Below are positions 10,618 through 19,735 of a DNA stretch of 64,000 bases, piece after piece. The first letter of the stretch is position 1. Each line of letters begins with the position of its first letter. A program made the position numbers and the translations under genes. The notes beneath the pieces were generated by a model, which did no database searches, had not been told where the DNA came from, and saw only the letters and a list, made by a program, of their open reading frames with translations. This DNA is from Methylovorus glucosotrophus. Its GTDB lineage: Bacteria > Pseudomonadota > Gammaproteobacteria > Burkholderiales > Methylophilaceae. The stretch is taken from the NCBI RefSeq assembly GCF_009858335.1, contig NZ_VMSE01000001.1, forward strand, positions 2,046,001-2,110,000, written 5' to 3'.

Positions 10618-11880
10618 TTATGTCAGCACATCCGACCAGATATTCTGCGCCCAGTAGCGGGCATAGTCGGCCTCAAGTTCGGAGGGTGCGTCTGAGACGC
10701 CGCCGCCTTCGGCTGACAGCATGATTTTTTTCGCCTGGTTGTAGCGATACACATTGGCGACGTGCATCGCCATATGGTCACTGACATAGCTGTAGCAGGT
10801 GTTGGCAAACACCGGCGATGTATCAATCGGCTGCTCGGTCAGTGCGGCCAGCACGGCATTGGCACAAACCCGGGCTTGCGATGTCGCCATGTGCGCCGAC
10901 TTGGGCAGGGCCGCCGATACTGCATCGCCTATGATATGGACATGCGGAACCACCATAGATTCATATGTCAGAAAATCGACCTCGCACCAGCGCTTGTCGA
11001 TATTGTTGGCCTGCGCCAGTTGCGCAGGGATACCGGCTCGTTGCGGTGGAATCACATTCAGCACATCGCCCTTGATGCTGTCGAATTCCGTCATCAGGGT
11101 ATGGCCCGCCACATCCACCTCAACCACCACGCTATTGGGGCGGTATTCAATCATGCCGGGGTAAAGATCAGCCCAGGCTTTGGTAAACAAGGCTTTCTTG
11201 GAGACGATTTCCGGATTGGCATCCAGCACGATAATGCGTGCCTTGGGCTTGTGCTGCTTGAAGTAAAACGCCACCTGACACACCCGCTCGTAAGGCCCGG
11301 GCGGACACCGGTACGGCGCTTTGGGGATGCTCATCACAAACACGCCATCGTCCGGCATGCTCTCCAGCTGGCGGCGCAAATTGACCGTCTGCTCCCCGGC
11401 TTTCCAGGCATGGGGCACCTGCTTGCGGGCAGCGTCGCTTTCCAGCCCCGGCAGCGCATCGTAAATAAAGTCGACGCCGGGAGCGAGGATCAGCTTGTCG
11501 TAGCCAAAATCACTGCGGCCCAGGATCAACTTTTTATGTTCAGGATCAATCGCCACCACCGAGTCACGCACCCATTGCAGATCATGGTTTTTCTTCAGCG
11601 CGGCATAGCTGAAGGTGAGGTCGTCGATGGTTTTGCTGCCACCCAGTACCAGATTGCTCAAGGGGCAGGAGACAAACTGCGAGCTGGGCTCCACCACCAC
11701 GACATCGACGGCATTACCGCCCCACAGCTTGAGATACTTTGCTGCAGCCGCACCTGCATAGCCACCGCCGACCACCACGACTCGGGGCTTGGGTCTCCCG
11801 GCCGCACGCAATAAAGGCGAGCACCCGGTCAGCAGTGCCGCCGCCGAGCCGAGCTTGAGGAAATTGCGTCTATCAATCAT
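10618..11880 (-). CDS. fccB: Flavocytochrome c sulfide dehydrogenase flavoprotein subunit
   Basis: A 420-residue FAD protein with a twin-arginine signal (RRNFLK). The dinucleotide fold VVVVGGGYAGAAAAKYLK starts at residue 34. Cysteines expected in FCSD are present: Cys72 in SCPLSNLVLGG (candidate covalent FAD site), Cys192 in RCPPGPYER and Cys362 in NTCYSYV (the redox disulfide pair). This supports genuine sulfide:cytochrome c oxidoreductase chemistry in the periplasm. The signal also contains an LTGC lipobox ending at Cys20, so the protein may be lipid-anchored. It overlaps the upstream cytochrome gene by 8 bases, and a 22-base gap separates it from the GSDH-family gene. Confidence 0.88.
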   Translation of the reverse strand: MIDRRNFLKLGSAAALLTGCSPLLRAAGRPKPRVVVVGGGYAGAAAAKYLKLWGGNAVDVVVVEPSSQFVSCPLSNLVLGGSKTIDDLTFSYAALKKNHDLQWVRDSVVAIDPEHKKLILGRSDFGYDKLILAPGVDFIYDALPGLESDAARKQVPHAWKAGEQTVNLRRQLESMPDDGVFVMSIPKAPYRCPPGPYERVCQVAFYFKQHKPKARIIVLDANPEIVSKKALFTKAWADLYPGMIEYRPNSVVVEVDVAGHTLMTEFDSIKGDVLNVIPPQRAGIPAQLAQANNIDKRWCEVDFLTYESMVVPHVHIIGDAVSAALPKSAHMATSQARVCANAVLAALTEQPIDTSPVFANTCYSYVSDHMAMHVANVYRYNQAKKIMLSAEGGGVSDAPSELEADYARYWAQNIWSDVLT

Positions 11881-12241
11881 GGGAGGGCTCCAGCTTCATG
11901 GACGGAGGAAGCTTGCCAGTCACCCGCGGCTGCGTGGAAAAAAATGCGGCCAGGCCTACGATCTCGTCTTCGGTCAGTCCTTTGGCGTGGCGTTGCATCA
12001 CGGTCGCCGGACGCTCACCAGAACGAAATGCTTTCATCTGGCGGATGAAATGCAGGCTATCGAGACCGGCCAGCACGGGCGTTCCACCGACACTATTGCC
12101 ATCGGTGCCGTGGCAAGCCGCGCAGGAGGCAGCCAGCACCTGAATATGGGGGGAATATTGCGGGGGTTGCGCATAAGCGCTACCAGAAATACATGTGAGG
12201 ATCCCCAAGGCGGGAATCCAGTATGAGGCTATCAGTTTCAT
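11873..12241 (-). CDS. Monoheme cytochrome c, FccA-like
   Basis: A 122-residue exported class I cytochrome c with a signal peptide ending near SAYA. It has one heme site, CAACH (Cys40, Cys43, His44). The probable axial ligand is Met82 in ATVMQRHAKGLT, as in FCSD cytochrome subunits. It overlaps fccB by 8 bases, so co-translation of a cytochrome/flavoprotein complex is likely. Only about 50 bases separate its ATG from the terminator of the ankyrin gene and no convincing promoter is visible there. Partial read-through from the ankyrin gene is possible. Confidence 0.82.
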   Translation of the reverse strand: MKLIASYWIPALGILTCISGSAYAQPPQYSPHIQVLAASCAACHGTDGNSVGGTPVLAGLDSLHFIRQMKAFRSGERPATVMQRHAKGLTEDEIVGLAAFFSTQPRVTGKLPPSMKLEPSHD

Positions 12242-12289
12242 GGGCTACCAATCGTTGCAGGATTGGGCCAAGCGGCCGGGAAATGCAAA

Positions 12290-12325
12290 AGAGCGAAGCC
12301 TGTGTTCGATGACAGGCTTCGCTCT
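12290..12325 (-). terminator. Hairpin terminator/attenuator after the small ankyrin gene
   Basis: A 14-bp perfect stem (AGAGCGAAGCCTGT paired with its complement) has an eight-base loop and, on the minus strand, a TTTT tract. It lies 55 bases after the ankyrin stop and 49 bases before the cytochrome ATG, so it may attenuate read-through into the fccB operon. Confidence 0.7.
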
Positions 12326-12379
12326 TCGGATTATAGCGGGTTAAACACCAGCTTTAACTGCATGGGCTTGATAACAAGC

Positions 12380-12862
12380 CTAGTTACATTGGCCTTCGCA
12401 ACCATCGTCCTTGGCGCCTGCAGCTTCCAGCACTTCTACCATCTTGGTGTTGCCTGTGTCCCTGACGGCACGCACGATGGAAACACCACCACGCATCTTG
12501 ATATTGACGTCAGCGCCCTTGGAAATCAGGTACTTGACGACATCGGTATAGCCATCATAAGCCGCCAGATGCAGCGGCGTCATTTTGGTCATGGGGTGCT
12601 GGTAATTCACATCAGCGCCTTGCTCAACCAGATACTTCACCACGGCCAACTGGCCTTTGTTGGCGGCAATCTGCAAAGCCGACCAGGCGAAGTATTTGTC
12701 GTTAACGTCCACTTTGTGTTCGCTGAAGTATTTCTTTACCACCTTGAGCTTGCCGGTACCCAGTGCATCGGTGTACTCGACCTGCTCATCGCCTGTCAGC
12801 GCAAAGGCCGAAAATGGAATACAGAGTGCTGCTGCCAACAGGATTGCCTTGATTGTTTTCAT
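12380..12862 (-). CDS. Small exported ankyrin-repeat protein
   Basis: A 160-residue protein with a signal peptide (MKTIKAILLAAALCIPFSAFA) and about four ankyrin repeats (for example MTPLHLAAYDGYTDVVKYLISKGA). It ends in the cysteine-containing tail DDGCEGQCN, which could form a disulfide in the periplasm. The partner is unknown. It is upstream of the exported cytochrome/flavoprotein operon on the same strand but separated from it by a terminator-like hairpin. Small periplasmic ankyrin proteins next to redox genes are known elsewhere (for example AnkB with catalase in Pseudomonas), so a protective role is a weak inference. Confidence 0.75.
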   Translation of the reverse strand: MKTIKAILLAAALCIPFSAFALTGDEQVEYTDALGTGKLKVVKKYFSEHKVDVNDKYFAWSALQIAANKGQLAVVKYLVEQGADVNYQHPMTKMTPLHLAAYDGYTDVVKYLISKGADVNIKMRGGVSIVRAVRDTGNTKMVEVLEAAGAKDDGCEGQCN

Positions 12863-12917
12863 GCTGTTCTCTCTCTAATCTTATTATCGTATTTTAATTA
12901 ACATCCACGTTCACACA

Positions 12918-15900
12918 TCAACCGATGAACTTGCGTGCATTACGGAACATACGCATCCACGGCCCATCTTCACCCCAGCCATCAGGATGCCACGAGTGCT
13001 GCACGGTACGGAATACACGCTCCGGATGCGGCATCATAATGCTAAAACGCCCATCGCGCGTAGTGAGTCCGGTAATGCCCTGTGGCGAACCATTGGGGTT
13101 GAATGGATAGGTTTCCGTCGCACTCCCCGTATTGTCAACGAACCGTATACTGACCAGTTTGTCGGCAAGTACGCTGTTGACCGCACTTTCATCAGAAAAT
13201 TCCGCAAAACCTTCACCATGCGCGACAGCTATCGGCATGCGGCTACCCGCCATGCCACTGAAAAACAGCGAAGGCGAATCCAGGACTTCCACCATGGCCA
13301 CCCGCGCCTCGAACTGCTCGGAGCGGTTGCGCACGAAATGCGGCCAGTGGCTGGCACCGGGAATCAGGTCGCGCAGGTTGCTCATCATCTGGCAACCATT
13401 GCAAATACCCAGCGCAAAAGAATCCTCGCGCTGGAAGAAAGCTGAAAACTCATCGTTGGCGCGGCTATTGAACAGGATGGACTTGGCCCAGCCTTCGCCC
13501 GCCCCCAGCACATCGCCATAGGAGAAACCACCGCAGGCCACCACACCGGCAAAGTCCTTGAGGCTGACGCGACCGCTGATGATGTCGCTCATGTGCACAT
13601 CCACCGACTGGAAGCCTGCACGATCAAACGCCGCTGCCATTTCCACCTGGCCATTGACGCCCTGCTCGCGCAGCACCGCCATGCGGGGACGCACACCGGT
13701 TGCCACATAAGGCGCTTCGATCTTGTTGGCGATATCAAAGGTCAGGTACTGATGCAGGCCGGGGTCTTGCACATCCAGAATACGGTCGTATTCCTGCTGG
13801 GCACATACCGGGTTGTCGCGCAGCTTTTGCATCTGGTAGGTGGTCTCGGACCACATGCGATGCAGATCGGTACGCAGCTCGGCAAATACCACTTCGCCAT
13901 GCTGGCGGATGATGATGCCGTGATTGTTGGTCACCGGCGCGCCGAGCACATGCGCACAGCCTTGCAAAGCCTGGTTGAGCTGCTCGGCAATGGTGGATGC
14001 TTCGGTAGCGAGCACCTGAATCACGGCACCCAGCTCCTCGTTGTAAAGCACGCTGACGGCATCGCCAGACAAGGCCGAAAGATCAATATCAATGCCACAA
14101 CGACCGGCAAACGCCATCTCCACCAGGGTGACAAACAGGCCGCCATCCGAACGGTCGTGGTATGCCAGCAGCTTGCCAGCGGCATTCAGCGCCTGAATCT
14201 GCTCGAAGAAGGCTTTGAGCTGTTCCGGTTTATCCAGATCGGGCGCCACGTTATCGGTGGCACCATATACCTGGGCCAAGGCAGAACCGCCCATGCGGTT
14301 GCGGCCATTACCCAGATCAATCAGTATCAGCTTGCTGTCGCCCAGATCCGTACGCAGTTGTGGCGTCAGGGTCTGGCGTGCATCGGGCGTGGGGGCAAAG
14401 GCAGTGACTACCAGCGAAATCGGGGCGGTCACGGCTTTCTTGTCGCCGCCCTCTTCCCACACGGTCTTCATGCTCATGGAATCCTTGCCGACCGGGATGC
14501 TGATGCCGAGTTGCGGACACAGCTCCATGCCCACGGCACGCACGGTATCAAACAGTGCAGCATCCTCACCGGGGTGACCGGCAGGCGCCATCCAGTTGGC
14601 AGAAAGCTTGAGGTCAGACAACTGCTCAATGCGGCTGGCAGCAATATTGGTAATGGATTCGGCAATCGCCATGCGGCCGGAAGCCGGGGCATCAATCAGT
14701 GCCAGTGGCGCTTTTTCGCCGATGGCAAAGGCTTCGCCGCGGTAGGTTTCATAGCCGGCCAGCGTCACCGCCACATCGGCCACTGGCACCTGCCATGGGC
14801 CCACCATCTGGTCGCGGGCGATCAGGCCGGTCACCGTGCGGTCACCAATGGTGATCAGGAAGGTCTTGTCAGCCACGCCAGGCAGGCGCAATACGCGCTC
14901 GGCGGCTTCTTTCAGCGACACCTTGGCATCGAAAGGCTTGAGATCGCGCTCCAGATGCGTCACGGTGCGCGTCATCTTGGGTGGCTTGCCCAGCAGCACG
15001 GACAAATCCATGTCCACCGGCTTGTTGTCAAAATGGCTGTCGGCCACGGTCAGGTGGCGTTGCTCGGTAGCATGACCAATCACGGCAAACGGGCAGCGCT
15101 CACGTTCGCAAATCTCGGCAAAGCGTGCCAGATCTTCCACCGCCACAGCCATGACATAGCGTTCCTGCGCTTCATTGCTCCACAGCTCACGCGGCGACAT
15201 GCCGGGCTCTTCGTTATGCACATTGCGCAGCTCAAACAGCGCGCCCACACCGGCATCGTTCACCAGCTCGGGGAAGGCATTGGAGATACCACCAGCGCCA
15301 ACGTCGTGAATACTCAGAATAGGATTGTCATCCCCCAGCTGCCAGCAGCGGTCGATAACTTCCTGCGCGCGGCGCTCAAGCTCGGGGTTGCCACGTTGCA
15401 CCGAGTCAAAGTCCAGGTTTTCGGTATTGGCACCGGTATCCATACTGGATGCCGCGCCGCCGCCCAGGCCAATCAGCATGGCGGGACCGCCCAGCTGAAT
15501 CAGACAGGCGCCCGGCGGAATCGGATTCTTTTTCGAATGCTTGGCCGAGATATTGCCCACACCACCCGCCAGCATGATGGGCTTGTGATAGCCGCGCAGC
15601 TCACCGGCGGCTTCCAGTTCCAGCGTACGGAAATAACCCGCGATATTGGGGCGGCCAAATTCGTTGTTATACGCGGCGCCACCCAGTGGGCCGTCAATCA
15701 TGATCTGCAAGGCCGAAGCAATGCGCGATGGCTTGCCGTTATCGGTTTCCCACGGCTGCTTGAAGCCGGGAATATTGAGGTTGGACACGGAAAACCCGGT
15801 CAAACCAGCCTTGGGCTTGGAGCCGGAACCGGTCGCACCTTCGTCGCGGATTTCACCGCCAGCACCGGTAGCAGCACCGGCAAATGGCGAAATCGCCGTC

Positions 15901-16814
15901 GGGTGGTTATGCGTTTCCACTTTCATCAGGAAGTGCATGTCTTCCTCGATGTAGCCATACTCGCCATCGGCCTGCGGGTAAAAGCGGCGGGTGGTTTCGC
16001 CCTGCACAATCGAGGCATTGTCGGAGTACGCCACCACGGTATTGCCGGGGTTCAGCTGATGCGTATTGCGGATCATGGCAAACAGCGATTTGTCCTGCTT
16101 TACGCCATCTATCACCCAGTCGGCATTGAAAATCTTGTGCCGGCAATGCTCGGAGTTGGCTTGGGCAAACATCATCAGCTCCACATCGGTCGGGTTGCGG
16201 CCGATGCGGGTGAAGTTTTCCAGCAGGTAATCCACTTCGTCCGGCGACAGTGCCAGGCCCATCTCGCTATTGGCGGCTTCCAGTGCGGGCTTGCCACCAG
16301 CGAGAATGTCCACCGTGGCCAGCGGAGCTGGTTCGGCAATGTGATAAAGACGCGCAGCATCTTCCAGCGTCGGGAAGACGGCTTCGGTCATGCGGTCATG
16401 AATCAGCGCTTTCAGCGCCTGCTTTTCAGCCTCGGTCAGGGGCGTGCCATCGGCCGTGGCCGCATAGTAAGCCACACCGCGCTCCAGGCGCTGCATGGCT
16501 TCCAGCCCACAGTGGCGGGCAATATCGGTCGCGCGGGATGCCCAGGGCGAAATCGTGCCGGGGCGTGGCACCACCAGCAGCAACTCGCCTTGCGGCTGCT
16601 CTTCGTGCAGCTTGGGGCCATAGGTCAGAATCTTCTTCAGGGTGTCCTGCTGGGCGGTGGTCAGCGTGGTTTCGGACCAGGCAAAATGCCAGAACTCGGC
16701 ATAGAGATGGCTGATACGCGGGGCGGTTGCCTTGAGCGCAGTGAGAATTTTATCGAGACGAAAATCGGAGAGTGCTGCGCTGCCGCGAAGGCTGATCATT
16801 TGGAGGCTGGACAT
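12918..16814 (-). CDS. purL: Phosphoribosylformylglycinamidine synthase
   Basis: A 1298-residue single-chain FGAM synthase, step four of purine synthesis (FGAR + glutamine + ATP to FGAM), the large proteobacterial form. The N-terminal domain ([13 protein letters not shown]) is followed by tandem AIRS-type ATP-binding halves ([13 protein letters not shown] and [12 protein letters not shown] in the first) and a C-terminal class I glutaminase domain. That domain has the nucleophile in [10 protein letters not shown] and the PHPERVFR His/Glu. A second in-frame ATG at 16799 gives a start closer to E. coli PurL; neither start has a strong ribosome binding site. The gene is probably monocistronic. 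Confidence 0.96.
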   Translation of the reverse strand: MSSLQMISLRGSAALSDFRLDKILTALKATAPRISHLYAEFWHFAWSETTLTTAQQDTLKKILTYGPKLHEEQPQGELLLVVPRPGTISPWASRATDIARHCGLEAMQRLERGVAYYAATADGTPLTEAEKQALKALIHDRMTEAVFPTLEDAARLYHIAEPAPLATVDILAGGKPALEAANSEMGLALSPDEVDYLLENFTRIGRNPTDVELMMFAQANSEHCRHKIFNADWVIDGVKQDKSLFAMIRNTHQLNPGNTVVAYSDNASIVQGETTRRFYPQADGEYGYIEEDMHFLMKVETHNHPTAISPFAGAATGAGGEIRDEGATGSGSKPKAGLTGFSVSNLNIPGFKQPWETDNGKPSRIASALQIMIDGPLGGAAYNNEFGRPNIAGYFRTLELEAAGELRGYHKPIMLAGGVGNISAKHSKKNPIPPGACLIQLGGPAMLIGLGGGAASSMDTGANTENLDFDSVQRGNPELERRAQEVIDRCWQLGDDNPILSIHDVGAGGISNAFPELVNDAGVGALFELRNVHNEEPGMSPRELWSNEAQERYVMAVAVEDLARFAEICERERCPFAVIGHATEQRHLTVADSHFDNKPVDMDLSVLLGKPPKMTRTVTHLERDLKPFDAKVSLKEAAERVLRLPGVADKTFLITIGDRTVTGLIARDQMVGPWQVPVADVAVTLAGYETYRGEAFAIGEKAPLALIDAPASGRMAIAESITNIAASRIEQLSDLKLSANWMAPAGHPGEDAALFDTVRAVGMELCPQLGISIPVGKDSMSMKTVWEEGGDKKAVTAPISLVVTAFAPTPDARQTLTPQLRTDLGDSKLILIDLGNGRNRMGGSALAQVYGATDNVAPDLDKPEQLKAFFEQIQALNAAGKLLAYHDRSDGGLFVTLVEMAFAGRCGIDIDLSALSGDAVSVLYNEELGAVIQVLATEASTIAEQLNQALQGCAHVLGAPVTNNHGIIIRQHGEVVFAELRTDLHRMWSETTYQMQKLRDNPVCAQQEYDRILDVQDPGLHQYLTFDIANKIEAPYVATGVRPRMAVLREQGVNGQVEMAAAFDRAGFQSVDVHMSDIISGRVSLKDFAGVVACGGFSYGDVLGAGEGWAKSILFNSRANDEFSAFFQREDSFALGICNGCQMMSNLRDLIPGASHWPHFVRNRSEQFEARVAMVEVLDSPSLFFSGMAGSRMPIAVAHGEGFAEFSDESAVNSVLADKLVSIRFVDNTGSATETYPFNPNGSPQGITGLTTRDGRFSIMMPHPERVFRTVQHSWHPDGWGEDGPWMRMFRNARKFIG

Positions 16815-16926
16815 GAATAAATTCAGGACGTTGGCAAAAATGTAATTTTACCAGAAACCGCCGCCTATTCCTCGCCTGTTGCCTGCTAAAATCCGGCGCA
16901 TCATGACCACCCTGCGAGGAATCGCC

Positions 16927-17325
16927 ATGCATCAAGGCCGCAACCCCGGCATGCTGACATTTGCCAGTATGCTGATCGCATTGTTACTAAGCAGCTGTGC
17001 CAGCAACGCTCCGCAATCGAGCGCCATGCTGCTGAAGGCGCGCTACCAGTTTGCCGATAGCAGTGAAAACGCGAGTTATTGCGTGCTGCAAAGGCTGGCC
17101 GAATCCTACCCCAACCGCACCAGCACGGTGGATCAGACCGCGCATGGCTGGGATATACGCCTGCGTGCCGATCAGCGCGTGCTGTTTGTGCTCAGCATGT
17201 CGGACGTTAAAGGCCAGAAAACGCTAGGGGAATTGTTTTTGCCTGAGGGCGATATGGGCAATACGGCCTGGATAGGCCGCATTACCTCGGCTGCCCTGCC
17301 CTGCAAGGGCAAACCGGTCTATTGA
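16927..17325 (+). CDS. Small lipoprotein of unknown function
   Basis: A 132-residue protein with a lipoprotein signal: MHQGRNPG, a hydrophobic core and the lipobox LSSC, giving a lipidated Cys about 28 residues in. The start at 16927 has GAGGA six bases upstream. The frame runs back to 16879 but without a comparable site. The mature part has a single further cysteine pair candidate (YCVLQRL and LPCKGKP). I do not recognise a family. It is divergent from purL and convergent with the MazG-like gene. Confidence 0.6.
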   Translation: MHQGRNPGMLTFASMLIALLLSSCASNAPQSSAMLLKARYQFADSSENASYCVLQRLAESYPNRTSTVDQTAHGWDIRLRADQRVLFVLSMSDVKGQKTLGELFLPEGDMGNTAWIGRITSAALPCKGKPVY

Positions 17326-17374
17326 TCAAGCAGGCTCGCCAGGGATGGCGCGAGTATGGCAAGGCGTTTGAGCG

Positions 17375-17749
17375 CTAGTCTTTCGTCTCAGGCGGCACTT
17401 GATAAGCGGTGTATTTGGCATTGCTGCCACGCGCCAGGTCAGCCGGATATTTCTTCGCGTTAAGGTCTATCTTGGCATTGGCGGCGGCAATCAGGTCAAT
17501 GCCGCAGACTTCGGCAATCCGCAGCAGGTAGACAAAGGTATCGGCCAACTCATGACCAATCTCCGTCTTGCGGGCAGCATCCATGGTGGCGCTTTCTGCC
17601 GGGGTGTCCCATTGAAAATGCTCCACCACTTCCGCCGCTTCCACGATCATCGCCATCGCCAGATTTTTGGGCGTATGAAACTGCGCCCAGTCGCGCTCGG
17701 CGACAAAGGCATTTACCCGGGCACGCAGTTCATCCAGGCTGTCACTCAT
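17375..17749 (-). CDS. MazG-like nucleotide pyrophosphohydrolase
   Basis: A 124-residue all-alpha NTP pyrophosphohydrolase of the short MazG/dCTPase type. It has the metal-binding helices MIVEAAEVVEHFQW and GHELADTFVYLLRIAEVCGIDL, which supply the ExxE and ExxD acidic clusters. It probably hydrolyses non-canonical or damaged NTPs or dCTP. The start at 17749 overlaps the rlmL-like gene by 8 bases (ATGAGTGA) and gives a normal family N-terminus. The frame extends upstream to 17797 inside rlmL. It is the last gene of a four-gene overlapping operon. Confidence 0.8.
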   Translation of the reverse strand: MSDSLDELRARVNAFVAERDWAQFHTPKNLAMAMIVEAAEVVEHFQWDTPAESATMDAARKTEIGHELADTFVYLLRIAEVCGIDLIAAANAKIDLNAKKYPADLARGSNAKYTAYQVPPETKD

Positions 17750-18905
17750 CGGCAGGCTTCTCCTTGCGATTGCTGCCCGCCACCATGCGGATCTCAAACA
17801 ACCGGCATTCCAGCGGGCCGTTGAACAAAGGCGTGCGCTTGGAAGGCGCCAGTCGCATCAGCTTGGGCATGCGCAGATCATTGGTCAGAAAATAGGCATT
17901 CCAGCCGGCAAACTTGCGCTTGAGCGCTTCGCCCATCTTGGGGTAAAGCGCGGCCAGCTCTTCATCTTCGCCAATACGCACGCCATAAGGCGGGTTGGCG
18001 ACCAGCACACCAGCTTCGGCGGGCGGCGGCACTTCCACCATATCGGCATGGCTCAGCTGCACGGCTTCCAGTAACCCAGCCTCCTGCAGGTTTTGCTTGC
18101 TGACGCGCACGGCGCGCAAATCCTGATCACTGCCGTAGATTTTCTGGAAGGTCGCAGGCTTGGCCTGGCTCTGCGCTTGCTGACGCAGGCTCTTCCATTT
18201 GTCCGCATCAAAATTCTTCAGCTTCTCAAAGCCGAAATGGCGGCGGCTGCCGGGCGCAATGTGCAAGGCCATCATGGCAGCTTCGAGCAAAAAGGTACCG
18301 CTACCGCACATCGGGTCCAGCAGCGAGGTGCCCGGCTGCCAGCCGGACAGCTTGAGGATGCCCGCGGCGAGGTTTTCACGCAACGGCGCTTCTATGCTGG
18401 CACGGCGCAAACCGCGCTGGTATAGCGCATGGCCGGAAGTATCCAGGTAAAACTGAAAATGCTCGGCAGCGAGATAGGCGTGGATGCGGACATCCGGCTC
18501 TTTGGTATCGATATAGGGACGGCTGCCCACGGCCTGGCGGAAACGGTCGCACACGGCATCCTTGATGCGCAGGGTGGCGAATTCCAGACTCTTCAGCGGG
18601 CATTTGACGCCAGTCACCTTGACCATGAAATTGCGGCCCACATCAAACCACTCCGGCCAGTTGAACTTGAGCGCGGCCTGATAAAGATCATCTTCGCTGG
18701 CATAGTTGCCGCGCACCACTTCCAGCAGCACGCGCGTCGCCAGGCGACTGTGCAGATTGACGCGGTAGCATACCGCCATGTCGCCGCCAAACGAGGCACC
18801 GCCATCGGTCACCTGCACGGCGCGCGCGCCCTGTTGCTGCAGCTCTTCGGCCAGCAGCGCTTCCAGCCCGCGTGGGCAGGTGGCAAAAAATTGATGGGAT
18901 TTCAT
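17742..18905 (-). CDS. rlmL: THUMP-domain 23S rRNA guanine-N2 methyltransferase (RlmL-type, single domain)
   Basis: A 387-residue RNA methyltransferase. The N-terminal THUMP RNA-binding domain (about residues 1-155) is followed by a Rossmann SAM domain with LLDPMCGSGTFLLEAA (motif I) and NPPYGVRIG (motif IV, N6/N2-type NPPY). It matches the N-terminal half of E. coli RlmL, which makes m2G2445 in 23S rRNA. The RlmK half is absent, as is usual in betaproteobacteria. It overlaps the upstream spermidine-synthase-like gene by 4 bases (ATGA) and the downstream MazG-like gene by 8. The exact rRNA target is inferred from the family. Confidence 0.85.
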   Translation of the reverse strand: MKSHQFFATCPRGLEALLAEELQQQGARAVQVTDGGASFGGDMAVCYRVNLHSRLATRVLLEVVRGNYASEDDLYQAALKFNWPEWFDVGRNFMVKVTGVKCPLKSLEFATLRIKDAVCDRFRQAVGSRPYIDTKEPDVRIHAYLAAEHFQFYLDTSGHALYQRGLRRASIEAPLRENLAAGILKLSGWQPGTSLLDPMCGSGTFLLEAAMMALHIAPGSRRHFGFEKLKNFDADKWKSLRQQAQSQAKPATFQKIYGSDQDLRAVRVSKQNLQEAGLLEAVQLSHADMVEVPPPAEAGVLVANPPYGVRIGEDEELAALYPKMGEALKRKFAGWNAYFLTNDLRMPKLMRLAPSKRTPLFNGPLECRLFEIRMVAGSNRKEKPADE

Positions 18906-19735
18906 TCCGCGGACTCTCTTTCCAGCAGCAAGCGATTAGGGGTATTCGGATTATGGTCGCGCAAGCGCTCAATGAAATCCATGAATTCGATCTTGTATTC
19001 GGCTTCCAGCGCACGCGCACGTTCGCGCAGCGAGCTCCAGCGCAGATCCTGCGGCGCACGCTTGAAGGCAAATACGATGATATTGCCAGGGCGGCCGGTC
19101 GGCATGACCAGCACGCGCTGATGAAAACTTTGCTCGATGCGTTGCAGGTAGACATCAAAGTTGCGGTCCGAGCCCCACAGATTGACCACCAGCATGCCAT
19201 CCAGCGTCAGCGCTTCAAAGCAGTCATCAAAGAAAGACTGGGTGCAGAGGTCCTGCGGGATGCCACGGCTGTCAAAGGCGTCGATCACCAGCACCTGCAT
19301 GCTGTCGGCATTTTCGGCGACATACACGGCGCCATCGGCCTGCACGACTTCAAAACGCGCCTCGCCCGAAGGCAGGTATTCATCATGCGGCACAAAAAAG
19401 TGACTGCGTGCCACCTGGATAATGCGGGGGTTGATCTCGATCACCTTGCAGGCAATCTGCGGCAGGTACTGGTAAATGTACTTGGGCACCGAACCGCCAC
19501 CAAGGCCGATCATAACCAGATTGCGCACCTGCTTGTTGAACAGCAGAAACACCATCATGCCGCGCGTGTATTTCAGCTCGAGATCATAGGGCGCCTTGAC
19601 CCGCATGGAGCTTTGCACGGTATCCGAGCCCAGATGCAGCGAGCGCACGCCGTCGATCTCGCTCACATCCACGCTGTCTTCATGCGTAATGGCCCGGTGT
19701 ATGCTGCGTGCGATGTTGCGTCCCATCCTAAACAT
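18902..19735 (-). CDS. Spermidine/spermine synthase-like protein
   Basis: A 277-residue SAM-fold protein of the spermidine synthase family. The nucleotide-binding loop MIGLGGGSVPKYI replaces the usual GGGDGG-type loop, VIEINPRI is the acidic motif II, and VIDAFDSRG sits where the catalytic Asp region lies. The altered glycine loop and lack of an N-terminal beta-domain signature make real aminopropyl transfer uncertain. It is sandwiched by overlaps of 8 bases (RNase gene) and 4 bases (rlmL), so its job may be linked to RNA metabolism rather than polyamines. That link is inference. Confidence 0.7.
   Translation of the reverse strand: MFRMGRNIARSIHRAITHEDSVDVSEIDGVRSLHLGSDTVQSSMRVKAPYDLELKYTRGMMVFLLFNKQVRNLVMIGLGGGSVPKYIYQYLPQIACKVIEINPRIIQVARSHFFVPHDEYLPSGEARFEVVQADGAVYVAENADSMQVLVIDAFDSRGIPQDLCTQSFFDDCFEALTLDGMLVVNLWGSDRNFDVYLQRIEQSFHQRVLVMPTGRPGNIIVFAFKRAPQDLRWSSLRERARALEAEYKIEFMDFIERLRDHNPNTPNRLLLERESAE

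Noticed and set aside
13593..16820. A 1075-codon open frame on the plus strand
   Set aside because: It lies antisense to purL, whose motifs are intact along the whole length. Codon bias of GC-rich genes commonly leaves long open antisense frames; it has no domain, start signal or plausible composition.
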